NCBI GenBank assembly: GCA_027625915.1
Contig: JANTQA010000042.1
Coordinates: forward strand, 5,592,001-5,656,000
From: Anaeramoeba flamelloides
Lineage: Eukaryota > Metamonada > Anaeramoebidae
Direction: 5' to 3'
Length of the DNA: 64,000 nt
Positions 12,415 through 24,757 of the stretch are shown in pieces (the stretch's first letter is position 1; every line of letters begins with the position of its first letter). The notes beneath the pieces were generated by a model. That model saw only the letters and a list, made by a program, of their open reading frames with translations, was not told where the DNA came from and did no database searches. The position numbers and the translations under genes were made by a program.

Positions 12415-12799
12415 ATCACTCTGTTTTTTTTTTTTTTCTTTTTGTTGAATTTTATATCTTTCATTCCTACTTTGTGGAAGAAATAATTGCTATAAATTTC
12501 AATAATTTTTTTATACGAATAGGGCAAGTAGGGCACACAAAGATAGAACTCCTTACTCTTAGAGAAAAAGAAGAATAAAAAAAAAATTTTTTTTTGATTT
12601 ATTGATTTTATTTTGAATTTTGAACGGAGAGAAATTAATTTCTTATTACAGCCTTTCAGTTTTTTTGAATTTAAAAGAAAGAGGAAAATCTTTGATTTTT
12701 ACTATATTTTTTTTTAATCAAAAAAACCATTGTTGAGATTTTTTTGAATTTTTGAAATTAAAAGAAAATTTCTTAAGGGAGTAAGTTCATTTTACAAAT
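12415..12799. other. 3' flank of the transporter gene
   Basis: T-rich stretch directly after the stop codon (12422-12440), then AT-rich DNA with no gene. It probably includes the 3' UTR; no defined poly-A signal can be assigned. Confidence 0.4.
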
Positions 12800-13960
12800 T
12801 TTGAGTGTCACAGTCTACTCAAAACCGAATTATTCCAATCCTTACTTTAACTAATATATTCATCTTTTAATCAATATTAGAAGCGTCTTATATCCTCATA
12901 TAAAATATTACATACTAATTAAAAAATGGAAATCAAAAAAAAAATCAAAAAATTGAACAAAAAAAAAAAAAATAAACAATCATTTATTTCCTAATCTTAT
13001 TTATAATATTTGATACGAATAGGTCTTTTTTACTTTGTTTTTATTTTTAATTTCTGAATGAAAATGCTTTTGTATGTAAAATTTTATGAGAAACAAATTA
13101 CTTTTTTATTTCTAAATAATTACCAAATTGAATTTTAATCCCTTTTTTCATTTAATTCATCTAATTCTAGTTTAGGTTCAAAAAAAAATCGGATATATAT
13201 TAAATTATTATTCGGAAATAAATATTTATTGAATGTATTTGTTTAATTTGATAATTATTTTTTATCCTTTAAATAGAACTCAAAAAATCTGAATAATGTT
13301 AATTATAAATAATTTCACCATTTTTCTTTTCCTTTGAGTTGAATTTTTTTGTGGTTATTTTTTTTTTTTTTGATTTCGAGAATTCAAGTCCTTTACTTTA
13401 ATTTTTGAAACAGTGTACTTTATTTTTTCTTAATTTGAAAAAAATATATTTTAAAAAAGAATTTCAAAAAATAATTTGGAAAAAAAAAATTGAATAAATA
13501 AGAAAAAATAGTAAAGAAGTTAGTAATCCAATGTATGACTTGTTTGGGTTCATTCAAATAAAGGAGATAAAGAAAATATATCTTTGAAAATAGTCTTTGT
13601 TTGATTTTTTTTTTTCATTCTTGATTTCAACAAATTTATCAGAGTACGTTACCTTTCTTGTTTGGTCCTTTAAAAGAAACGATTTCTTTTAAATAAAAAC
13701 TTTCACACATCAATTTTTTTTGTTTATTCTTTGGTGGATTTCAACTATTCAAATGAACACGTTTCTAGATCTCAAAAAAATTAATTAATAAAACTATAAA
13801 ATTTAATTGAAAAAATGTTTAAAAGATTGAAAAATTCAAGATTGTACTCTGAATTAACTTTAATAATTTTCACAAATAGGACACCTAATGGTATTTTGGT
13901 TTAAAATCTTCAATATTGCAAGGTACTTTACAAAAAATTTCAGTAAGGTTATCGCAAATA
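12800..13960 (+). repeat. Dispersed repeat family C, copy 1
   Basis: Collinear with about 27430-28600 (same strand), and its first half also with about 34500-35110 (opposite strand). Shared blocks include the 'tttgatac(g)aat' segment, 'aaaatgctttt(g)tatgtaaaatttt', 'tctaattctagttt', 'cttgatttcaacaa(a/g)ttta' and 'tttcacaaata'. There is no ORF. The family is unknown; divergence suggests old insertions. Confidence 0.65.
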
Positions 13961-15786
13961 ATTGTTTTCGAATTGGTAAAATTTAGCTACCTAATTAAAT
14001 TTTCTTTTTATTTCTTAAATTAAAAAAAACTACGAACGGCTATATTGAGGTATCTAATTATCTCGAAAATCTATAGATTTAAAAAATAAAATAAAAAACA
14101 ACTGAAAAACCGATTTTTTTTTTTTTTTTGATTTGACTAATTAAAAGAAAATTTTTTAAATTTACTTTTTATTATAATATTTAAAAATAAACTAATTAAG
14201 CATTTCTGGTGTGGTAAAATAATTGATTAAAATTTAAAATTTTACCCCATTATTTTGAATTCTGGTTTAGCTATTCATCCCACGCAAATCCACTACCCCC
14301 CCTGATTTCGAATTTAAGTTTTTAATTTTGAATAAATACTCATATTTTTCTTTGTCATAACCAATTTTAGAATAAAAAATAAGTTTTTATTTTTATTAAA
14401 AATATCTACGATATTAAACATAACTTTTTGTCGTATTTGCTTAAATAGTTTAATTCTTATATTTTAATACAGCCAGTTCCACTTTTAAGAAATAAAAATT
14501 GAAAGAAATATAAGGGAGTAACCACGTTAAAGAAAAATTTTTCACTTTTTTACAATTTTGTAGATCAGAAAATAACATTTTTTACTTTGGTTGTACCTCA
14601 TTGATTTTCTGATTTAAATTACTTCATTTATTAGATTTTTTAAATTTTTATTTTCAAAAATCTCAAAGAAATAGAAACGATAGAATGCAGAGTTGAATAG
14701 CTTAAAATAATGTTTCGAATGTTGAATGACTTATCTTTTATCCTTAACTCAACAATTTATTGTGGCCTTTTAATTGTTTCATTTTTAATTTTTTAATCAT
14801 TTTGGATTTTGTTTAATCATGATAACAAAAAGCAATAAGTTATATTTTTTTATCAGTGGCATTTGGAATTAATAGCTTTTGTTTAAAATGAACAAAAATA
14901 TTATAATTGGGGGGGGGGGGTCACAAAAGGAAATCCAAATGGAGCTTTAATAGCTAGAAGGTTTCCAAAAAATTAGAATTATCCCATAACCAATCTGGTT
15001 AGGGCTTTGAACAATTGGATTTGGTGGAATTGGAGAAATGAATATGATTATTTTCTATCAAATTTTCAGCCACAAAATAACTCAAAGTTTGATTCTATGA
15101 ATCTAAATTTATCTTCTCCCAAAAAAAAAGTAATTAATTAAAAAAAAAAAAATTCAAAACTATTTTATGGATCCTTATCTCTTTTTTTTTTTATTGTTTT
15201 ACATTCCTAAAAAAAAATATCCAATAATTTTTTTAAAAAAAATTTTTAGAAAATCTATGATTACACTCCACTCAAATAAAATACTCTTTTCTCATCTCGC
15301 TCAAATTTTTATCATGTCTTATGATATAGCGACTCCCTTAAAATGTTTATTTAAAAAACAATATGATTTTCTCCAAGTTAATTACATTTTTTATTTCAAG
15401 TATCGAAATAGTCTAATGATAATTATTGAGAAAGCACCAAGATCTTGAAAAAATCCAATGAGAAATAACAGTTGTAAAATTTTACGCTAACTTATTTCCT
15501 GAGCTCAGTGATAAAATTTTCATACTAACAATTTTATTTTAACAAAAAATAATTACAAGTTTTTCTTTTATAGTATATGTTTACTTTTTTTATTAGGATT
15601 TTATTGACTTCATTAATAATGATCCAAAAATTATTCAATTAAGTTACTTCAAAAACCGATGTAATGTGGATTCTGAAGAAGATAAAAAGTAATTTTTTCA
15701 AAAGCACAAAAGTTACTTGTTCTAAAATCATTTTTTTTAATAACAATAAAAGTAAATAATATTTCCTTTTCTTTTCCTCACTACTG
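13961..15786. other. Gene-free stretch with a one-ended MITE remnant
   Basis: Bases 14470-14513 begin with the CAGCCAGTTCCACTTTTAAG end of the MITE family but have no matching right half, so this is a solo or truncated end. A G10 run lies near 14910. The last ~150 bases precede the importin-alpha start. Nothing else supported. Confidence 0.5.
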
Positions 15787-18700
15787 ATGTCTTATTTTGA
15801 CAAAAAACTCAAACGAAGAAAAAACAAGTTTAAACAAAAAAACACAAGAAACAAATCTGTGAATAAAAGATCAAAAATTAATGTAAAGATTTCAAAAAAC
15901 AAAAGAAATGAAAGACTTTCAAAAAGAAGAAACATCAAAGACACATTCCAGAATAATAGTTTCCCAAATTTGGTAGAAACCACACCAACAGTAAAAAAAT
16001 CTTTTTGTTGTTTTGCTTTTCTTTTTTGATTGTTCACTTTACTTTTTTCTATTTCTCAACCAAAACTAAAAGACAAATTTAACTTTACGTTATTATTTTT
16101 TCAAAAAAAAAAAAAAAAAAACACATTTAACTTCGCCACTTGCTCTCTTTTTTTCTTCAAACACATTTAATGGTGATTGTTTTCCTCAAATTCCTACTTT
16201 TATTTCTACACACCCTTTAACCCATTTTCAATAGATCCAAGACTTACCAAAACTATCAAAATTGCTTTTTTCAGAGAATATTGATGATGTTAAATTTTCA
16301 ACACAAGCAATAAGGAAACTGATAAGTATGGAAGAAGAAGAACCACCAATAGAAGAACTCTTCCTCACAAAGACAGTTCCTTTTTTTGTTAAAGTCCTTA
16401 AAGAGTCCGAGGATCAATTTTTACTGGTAAATATTAATACCATTTACTTTTTATATTTTTCTTTTTCTTTTTCTTTTTCTTTGTTTTTTCTTTCTTTCTT
16501 AATGGCTTTGTTTGATCCATATATTTTAAAATACATACCCAAACCACGACACCACTTCAAGATAGACTCTGATTTAATTTTAGATTTGATTTTTAAAAGT
16601 CATGAAATAAAAAATGAAAAAAAAATTATTTTTTGATGGATTGACACTCAAAAAGTTTTTTTCATTATAATCATCCTTAAATTTGAATTTATTGGATTTT
16701 TTTTCTTCATTGGGGAAAATTGGATTGGAAATCTTCGATAAAGTTGATTGTTACTTTTTTCTTTGAAACACCACTAAAAAAAGGTTTACAAGAAGATTTT
16801 TTGCTAATAATTATATTCATTTTAAAAGACATTAAATAGTCTCAATTTTCATGAATATTTTATTGGTCGTTTCGAAGATCTCTCTTTTTTTTTTTCGCTC
16901 CACTAGTATGAAAAAATAAAATTGAATAATTTCAAGTTAGACAAAACTATGACTTCAATTAACATTTTATCCTTGTTAATAATAAAGTTTATTCGCAATA
17001 CAACCAACACCCCAGAACTTCAAAGCCTTGAGGCTAATAAATTTATTGTTGTTGGTAGTAAAACCCTTTTAAGGATTACAATCCCTGAAATTTGAAAAAA
17101 GATTATCTTATGTAGGGTGTAGTGAGTTGTCGATTTGGTTCTTAGCTGATCGATCTTGTCCTTGGTATGGATTTTAATAGTGGTTCAAAATTGCAATTTT
17201 TAACAATTTATTTTTTTTATTTCCGAAATCCGAATTGAAGAGTTTAAGTTAACAAATTGGTAGGTGTTCAAGAATAACTTTTGAATTTTGGGTTGGAGAT
17301 TGAGAATTTTTAATTACTTTTTTGTCAATTAACCAAATGAAAAAAGATTATTTTTTAAAAGCTCCCAATAAAACCAAACTTAATTAAAAATTACAATCAA
17401 CAACCAAAAAGATCAATTTTTTATGACTTATCTTCTGATATATTAGCCTTAGACTCTTCAATTCGGATTTCAAAATAAAAAAAATAAATTGTCAAAAATT
17501 GCCATTTTGAACCACTATTAAAATCCATACCAAGGACAAGATCGATCAGCTAAGAACCAAATCGACAACTCACTACACCCTACATAAGATAATCTTTTTT
17601 CAAATTTCAGGGATTGTAATCCTTAAAAAGTCTCTAGTCAAGAAAAAAAGGTCTATATTGGGGTTAGAATTCCCAAATAAATGTATCAATGAATTCTTTT
17701 TTTCTGGTTAAATTCAACTTTTGGATATTTTTTTGAAGAGATAATAACTAATAGTTTTGAAAACACTTTTATCATCTAAAAAAAAACAAATGGGGAAAAA
17801 AAAAATAACTGATAATAAATATTGAAAGCGCCGTTACGTGCTGTAGAGTGCCACCAAGTGCCTAGCTTTTTCAGGGTTCAAAAGAATAGAGAAAAATCAA
17901 AGGGATTTTACTCGATTCTTTTCAATTCTGGAAAACCTAACTGCGATTTTTTTCACTTTTTGGAATAAACCAAAATTTTAATAAATTTTTGGTTTATTTC
18001 GAAAAGTAAAAAAAACCTAACGAAAATCTATTGATTTTCTAAATAAATAGAAAACTCAAAAAAACCTAACGAAAATCTACTGATTTTCCAAATAAACAAA
18101 AAACTCAAGAAAACCTAACGAAAGTGTCCGTAGAGTGCCGTAGAGTGCCTTAGAGTGCCTAACTTTTCTTGAGATTTTCTGTTTTATTTGTTAAGTATTC
18201 TAGGTTTTTTTGAGGTTTTCTATTTTATTTATGAAGTGTTCTGGGATTTTTTTACTTTTTGAAATAAACAGAAAATTTTCAAAATTTTCCGTTTATTTTG
18301 AAAATTAAAAAAAACCTAACGGAAAATCAAAAAGTAAATATTTTTTTCAATTTAAAAGAGCAAATAATCCTTTCATCGTCAAAATAATTGATTCATTATT
18401 TGAATGATATTTATCAGATTTAACAGAATTTAAAAATATAATAAAATGACCTCTTAACTTGAAGTAAAAAGGTTTTCAAATTTTTTTCTATTAAATTTAA
18501 AAAAAATATTAATAGAAATTGGATTTTTCAACTTAAATTGTAAAATATCTACAAAAATATTTTTTGATCAAAGATCTCTTATTAAATAATAATGTTTTAT
18601 TAAAATTGAAATTATCAAAAAGTGAAAAATTAGAAAAGGTTTAATTGTTTTTTAAAAAAATTTTCTATGATCGTGATGAAAAAAGAGAGTTATCACAAAA

Positions 18701-21700
18701 AACAAAAACAAGAACAATTAAAAATTCATTTTTCAAAAAAAAAAGAAAGATTTCAGAATAAAAGACAAAGATCACCCATCATTTTTTCATGGAAACGTAA
18801 ACTTTATACTGAATCAAAAACACTAATCAAATTATTGCTATCTTTGACTTTTTTTCTGAAAAATTTCATATTCTCAGAATTAACATTACCAAAATTTCGT
18901 TATTTTATAATAGAACTTAGTCTGGTACTTTTCGTAAAGATTTGTTTGAAAAAAAAAAAAAAATGTTCAAAATTTGAAAATTTAATTTTTTTTTCATTTT
19001 CTAACAAACACTTTAATTAAAAATCTAAAATGTAGATTATCTAAAATCATTTCAAAAAACTTGTAAAATGCCCCAAAAACAACCCACGAAAGAACTCTAT
19101 TCTACTAAATTAATATTAAAACAATTTACAAGCATGATCAATTTGCTTTATCTCATTAAATTTAAATATTTTTTTATTTCTTCAAAAATAAACAAAAACA
19201 AAAATAAAAAATGATATATTTCTTTTTTTAATAAATATTTATTTTTATTGAAAATCACATTATTCTTTAATCATATACTAAAAAAAAAAAGTTTGAATCA
19301 ACTTGGATTATTTCAAACATTTGTTCTGATAAATCAAAATATTGCAGAAGAATGGTTAATCTGAATATAATACCAGATTTAATAAGATTGCTTGACTCGG
19401 AAGTAGAGGACATTGTAATCCAAGTAAGTTTTTTATTTATTTATTTATTTATTCATTTATTTATTAGAGATAATCATCAATATTAGAATTTTAATAACAA
19501 ACAAACCGATAAATTGAATACAAAATCATTTTTTTCTCAAAAATGTAGATAATAAACGATTTTTTGATTTTTTGCTAAAATTATTGAACCTTTTTGAAAA
19601 TAATCAAAAATCGCGATAATCTACAGATTTCCAAGAACCAAAAAAAATATTATAAAAAATTGAATCAAATTTTATTTTTATTTTGTTTTTAAAAACTTGA
19701 ATTAAAATTTCAATCAACATCATAAAAGAATTAAAAATAAGCGAAAAATGATTTACTATTGTGTTTTTTTTTTTTTTGAAAAATAAATTTTAAAAAATTT
19801 AAAAAACAAAAACAATTTAAAAATTCAATGCACACCGCGGGTAAATTCATATATATATATATATATATATATTAATCTGAAAACTCTTCTTCCCAATATA
19901 AAGGAAACACTTTCAAAGAAAATTTCAAAAAATAACCAGTTATACAAAGTACTGTTGTATTTAAACCAATAAAATTACTCTCTATTTTTAAACCACTAAA
20001 ATTTCTCTACTCGACGTGAGTTAAAAAAATTAAAAAATCTAAATTGTAGAAACAACTTGAAAACATTTTTTTTGAATTTATCAGTCAAAAAAAAAAAAAA
20101 TTGCTAACCATTACTCCATTCTAAAAATTTTATTACAAGACAAAAAATCAAATCTTATTTTTTGAGTGGGTAACGATATTTTCATAATTAATTGTCAAAT
20201 GTATGAAAACTCGATAAATTAGTGAAAAAAACACCAAAAAAGTGATTGGCTGCCAAACTTGCAATAATCTCTATTTTTTTACGAAAAATTCTATTGATGG
20301 ATTTCCCCATGAATGTATTAATTTACATTTTGTTAATGATCAATTTAACTGTAACCTTCTTCTTTATTAATTTCATATTTTTCCTTTAATTTTCAATATT
20401 GTTATTAACTTTTATATAGGTAATATGGACACTTTCAAATATTGGTATGTTTTTATTTTAAATTATTTTTTAATACGTTTCAATGAAATTAATTTTTTTT
20501 TTTTTTTTAAACAACTGTTTATATTTACTTTTCCTTTTTTATGAAATTACTAAAAGCCGGAGACAAAATAGAATTTCGGGATATAATTTTAGAAAACGAA
20601 GGAATTATTGACAAAGTTCTGAGTATTATTGACGAAAAAGAAGATATTAATATCATTGAATATTCAATTTGGCTTCTTTCAAACCTTTGCAAAGATTCAC
20701 CACACCCCCCTTTAGAAATGGTATATTATCATTCCCACCTCTCTTCCCTACTCTTCTTGTTTCCATTCAAATAATTCTGTGGATTAAATATGAAAAGTTC
20801 ATCTTTTCCATCAATGATGATATCGTGCTTATTGTCATTATCAGAATGAACGACGAAACGCCCCCTTTTATTTTATTTTATTTTTTTTGTTTTAGAATTA
20901 AATTAAACGCTCTAATTTGCTAATTTATTATTATTATTATTAAATTATTATGAATTATATTTTTATTTCTAGATCCAACCATGTATCCCACTATTTGGCA
21001 AATATTTAAAGAGCAATGATGAAAATTTAATTCAGCTTTGTACTCTAGGCTTAAGTGAAGTGTCTGACGAATCAGAAGAAAACATTGATGCGGTTTTAAA
21101 ATTGGATTGTATTTCCATTTTAATTGAAATTTTAAGGTAAAATTCTCACTATTTTAAAAAAAAAAAAATTGAAACCAAAGTTAACTTGATTAGTATACAA
21201 AAATCAAATCTCCACTCCTTACCAACTTTCATCTTTTGAATTACATTTTATAATTTATTCTTTTATTATGGTTTTATTATCATCATTATCATATTAAATT
21301 ATCCACCTTCTTCATTTTTAGAAATACTTCTGATTACACCACCCAGCTATACATAATTAAAACATTAGGCAATTTAACAAGCGGGAACCATTTACAGACA
21401 GAAATCGTTTTAAAGCATGATGGCTTATTAACCCTTCTCCAAAATCTTTTAAAAAATTCGTCTGTTCATTTACAAAAAGAAATTTGTTGGACAATCTCAA
21501 ATATCACTGCAGGAACATCAAATCACATTTCTATGGTAATCGAAGCCGGTTTAATCGAAGATATCCTGGAAGTAATGAAATATAGCAATTATCAAATAAG
21601 AAAAGAATGCTGTTGGATTCTTAGTAACGCGATCTATGGTGGGAGCCAATCACAAATTATCGAAATTGTAAATGAACAATTAATAGAAAGTCTTTCCGAA

Positions 21701-21928
21701 TTTCTTGAAGATGAAAAATCGGGAATAATAACGATTTGTCTCGAATCATATGAAAAAATTTTACAGCTTGGTGCTTTTATGGCTGAAAGTCAAGGATCTA
21801 ATGAAAACAAATTATTAATCTTATTTGAAGAATACAATATTATTACTAAAATTGAAAATTTGCATAATCACAAAAAAAAAGTAATCCAAGATTTATCAAA
21901 AAGAATTGCTGATAATTTTTTTAATTAA
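15787..21928 (+). CDS. Importin subunit alpha (karyopherin alpha), 7 exons
   Basis: Nuclear-import adaptor that binds classical nuclear localisation signals and docks on importin beta. Exons: 15787-15990, 16235-16426, 19292-19423, 20420-20444, 20557-20720, 20973-21136, 21322-21928. All junctions are GT-AG and join in frame to 495 residues (family ~500-550). Residues 1-68 are a lysine/arginine-rich importin-beta-binding domain. Armadillo repeats follow, with the NLS-binding W...N motifs WIISN, WTLSN, WLLSN, WTISN and WILSN; ARM1 carries 'PPIEELF'. In the fifth repeat the usual tryptophan is a leucine (LCTLGLSEVSDES). The protein stops after 'IENLHNHKKK...ADNFFN' and lacks the acidic tail of animal homologues. 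Exon 4 is only 25 nt. Intron 2 is 2865 bp and full of repeats. Confidence 0.94.
17066..17630. mobile_element. Foldback (hairpin) element nested in family A
   Basis: The left arm, about 17066-17250, is the near-exact reverse complement of about 17448-17630. Blocks such as 'ggattacaatccctgaaattt', 'gtagggtgtagtgagttgtc' and 'ccgaattgaagagttt' recur inverted on the right. The complementarity continues more loosely inward (gggttggagattg against caatcaacaacc), leaving a loop of under 100 bp. No ORF. It is a nonautonomous foldback/MITE-like element whose transcript, as part of the intron, could form a very long hairpin. Confidence 0.85.
18003..18160 (+). repeat. Short tandem units in family A: ~50-bp units and a 10-bp AGAGTGCC array
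   Basis: Three imperfect units of about 50 bp each contain 'aacctaacgaaa' and, in two of them, 'tgattttc(t/c)aaataaa(t/c)a'. They are followed by a 10-bp array in which 'gtagagtgcc' occurs twice and 'ttagagtgcc' once (about 18128-18158). A single related block, 'gtagggtgcctagcttt', is in copy 1 near 9350. This suggests local expansion within the copy. Confidence 0.7.
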
Positions 21929-23569
21929 ATTTTGTTTATATTTTTATTTTATTAAATAGATAAATTTGATTTGGTTCATTTAAACTTTAAAATTATTTTA
22001 TAACCAAAGTTTTATTTCCATTTCACAATTAATATATTTCTTATTTTTATTATATATTTGAAAACCCAATAAACAATAAAATTTAATATCACCCGATGAT
22101 TTTATTTATTTATTTATTCGTTTTTTTTTTTTTTTTTTTTAATGAAAGTTTATTTTATTTATTATTATTTATTGTGATTAAAAGAAAAAAAGTTTATAAT
22201 ATAAAAAATTAGTAAAAAATTCACAATACATTTAAATATATTTTAAATTTAGATACATAATAGATATTGATGTAAAATGAAATTAAGAACTTTATTTATT
22301 TATTAATTCATTTATTTACTAGAATTTGTTTTGTATTTTTTTTTATTAATAAAAAGAGGAATTTTGAAACTAAACACTATTTCTTAAATTGTGACTCATC
22401 ATAAATAATAAATCAAAAAAACACCCCCACACCCCACACACACATATATAATATGCTTTAATATTCAAGAACAACAAATAATTAAATCTGATTCGTATTT
22501 CAAGTTTAAATCATTCTAAATATATAAAAATCTGATATTTTAAAAATTAAAAAAAAATAAAACTAAAAACTAAAAAAAAAAAGAGTCACAATTTTTGATT
22601 GAGCATTACGGATTTTTATTACTAAGCAATCACTGAAAAAAAGTTGAACAATAAGATTATTTACTAATAAAAAAATTTATCTTCAGACTAAAAGGCATTA
22701 CAGAGTTTCAATTTTCATAGTGATTATTTGTGTTTTTGAAGATCTTTTTTTTTTTCCAAAAAGATCGATCATTTGGAAAAAAAAGAACGATCTTTTTCAA
22801 AAAAAAAAGTATCCAAAAAAGAAAAAAAAAAAAAAAAAGAAAAACAGAAAAAAAACAAAAATTTGATAAAACTGTACTAAAATTTGCAAAATTTGAAAAA
22901 AAGGTTCTGATGCGAAAATTTGAAAATATTATTTTGATAAGAAGTGGGAATTACCCTCAAAACAACTTCCATTATCATTATAAAGTTAGTCTAATTTTTT
23001 TAAACTTGGTTTGTTATTAAATATCAAGATTAAGGATCAAATATCCAAGGGAAAAATGAAAACACTTGTTAATAAAATCTATTAAGAAGAATTGTTTTGA
23101 ATAAGATCAAAAAGATGTATAAACTCTGAAATACTTTTTTAGAGTTTCGAACAAAAAAGGGCTTCGTTGATAGGTTTAATTTTTTCAATTTTTTTGGAGG
23201 ATATTAGATTCTATGGTAGAATAAGATATGAAAGTTGTTAACTATTAAATTACTATTATAATATGATTTTTAATTCCAGAAAGTCAAATTTTCAATTATT
23301 TAGGAGATTAATATACAAAAAAAGTTAATTGGGAAGAATAAGCCAAAATAAATTGTTAATATAACAAATTGTGGTTATTTTTAGGTATTTGTGTTTCTAA
23401 GTTCAATACAAATTGACCAAACACAACAAATACTATATTTCCATATCGGTAATTGTCATTAGGATCTTTATTCCAGAGATTCATATATTTTTTTTCTGTA
23501 GAAAATAGTTTTTTTTTTTTGATAAAAAATTCAAACAAAAAGGATAAGAGTCTTTTAATTTAAAAATAA
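21929..23569. other. 3' flank of importin-alpha and gene-free stretch
   Basis: AT-rich, with poly-T (22122-22140), a short CA-rich microsatellite (22424-22446) and a purine-rich tract (22795-22860) that opens a meaningless lysine-rich frame. No gene supported. Confidence 0.5.
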
Positions 23570-24320
23570 AATGTCTTTCAAAAATTTTGGTAAAAACCAA
23601 AAATACCTAAAATAAAATCCTAATTTTTGGTATTTTTGTATTTATTGTTAAGGACACTAAGAGCCAGACACTAAGTCTGATAAAGAGAGAATTTAAAATG
23701 GCTAAAGTTGTGTTTCCTAATTCAAATACTTCGAAAATAGGCACAGTTATTAGAAGAATTTTCAGCTCAATTTGTTTTCTAAAATATCAAATTAAAACTA
23801 TTTTCGGATATCTTAAGAAAAACTTAGAGTTGAACACTAAGTATGATAGAGAGAGAATTTTCAAGTGAATATATTTATGTTTGCTCATACAAAAAGTATC
23901 TAGAATAGGCAGGTCCATTTGAAGAATTTTCTACAATTTATTTTTCTAAAAAAAAGGGAAGAAGATATAGAGTTTATAAAAAAATGTCAACAAAGTAGAA
24001 AATATGAAAGTGGGGGTTAGGAAATGAAGAGTAGTGAGTTGGGGACGAATTCAAGAAATATGAATCATAACAATCCAAATGAATTTTTATGTGTGAGCGA
24101 TTTGAGATTATTTCGATTTGAGTGCCCTTCGCCTAAAAGCCTAAAGAGTTATATTGGTCAAAAATGTATTTTATCTGTAATCTTATAAATTTCTTTTATG
24201 TTCATTTTCCTCATTAATTCATCAGTATACTGTTTTTCAATGATGTAATAATCAAAATTTTCTATTTCGGAAGTCTTTTTTTGATTTTTGTTCGGTTTTC
24301 TCATATTTTGTACCTACCAA
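23570..24320 (-). repeat. Family H repeat, copy 1 (decayed, possibly coding remnant)
   Basis: Collinear with 37540-38060. Shared blocks include 'cactaagt(c/a)tgata.agagagaatttt', 'gatttgag', and a stretch that on the minus strand reads as similar peptide in both copies. The first part is itself tandemly repeated (23640-23790 and 23810-23950). The minus-strand reading is broken several times. The element family is not identified. Confidence 0.5.
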
Positions 24321-24757
24321 TTGTTTATATTTCGCAATAATTAATATTAACTCATTTTAATTTAACCGGTAAAAAAATGTTTTATATATAATCCTTTTTT
24401 TATATAAATAAAAGAAAAAAAAATAAAACCTAAAAATAAAAATTAGTGTTCCAAAAAGATGAAAAAAGCGAAACAAAAAAATTATATTAATAAATTTGTT
24501 GAAATTTCACCAATAATTATTGATCAATCAAATGATTCGATACCATCAACTAAATTGTTTGTAATTTTTATATTTAACAAACCCGGCCTTAACTTTCGAT
24601 CAACCATTCTAAAAAAAAAAATCCAAATCTAACGATACAGATCAAGCAACTACAAAAAAGGAAAAAAATAAAAACAAAAAAATCTTAAAAAAAATAAATT
24701 AATTTATAATATTAATTCAAATTGATTAAAAAATTGTTATTTAAATTCTTTGAAACA

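Larger units (their letters stand above)
16900..18640 (+). repeat. Dispersed repeat family A, copy 2 (inside importin-alpha intron 2, with nested foldback)
   Basis: Matches family A copy 1 (8900-9870) on both sides of a foldback insertion at 17066-17630. The right part carries short tandem units absent or weaker in copy 1. The element lies wholly within the 16427-19291 intron and accounts for most of its length. No coding capacity seen. Confidence 0.75.

Noticed and set aside
15792-16037. Minus-strand ORF opposite the importin-alpha first exon
   Set aside because: Antisense shadow of a lysine-rich coding exon (L/F/S-rich).
18667-19020. 117-codon plus-strand ORF in importin-alpha intron 2
   Set aside because: Lysine/phenylalanine-rich background composition; wholly intronic; no motif.
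22730-23020. Very basic 96-codon ORF
   Set aside because: Produced by an A-rich tract; no conserved features.
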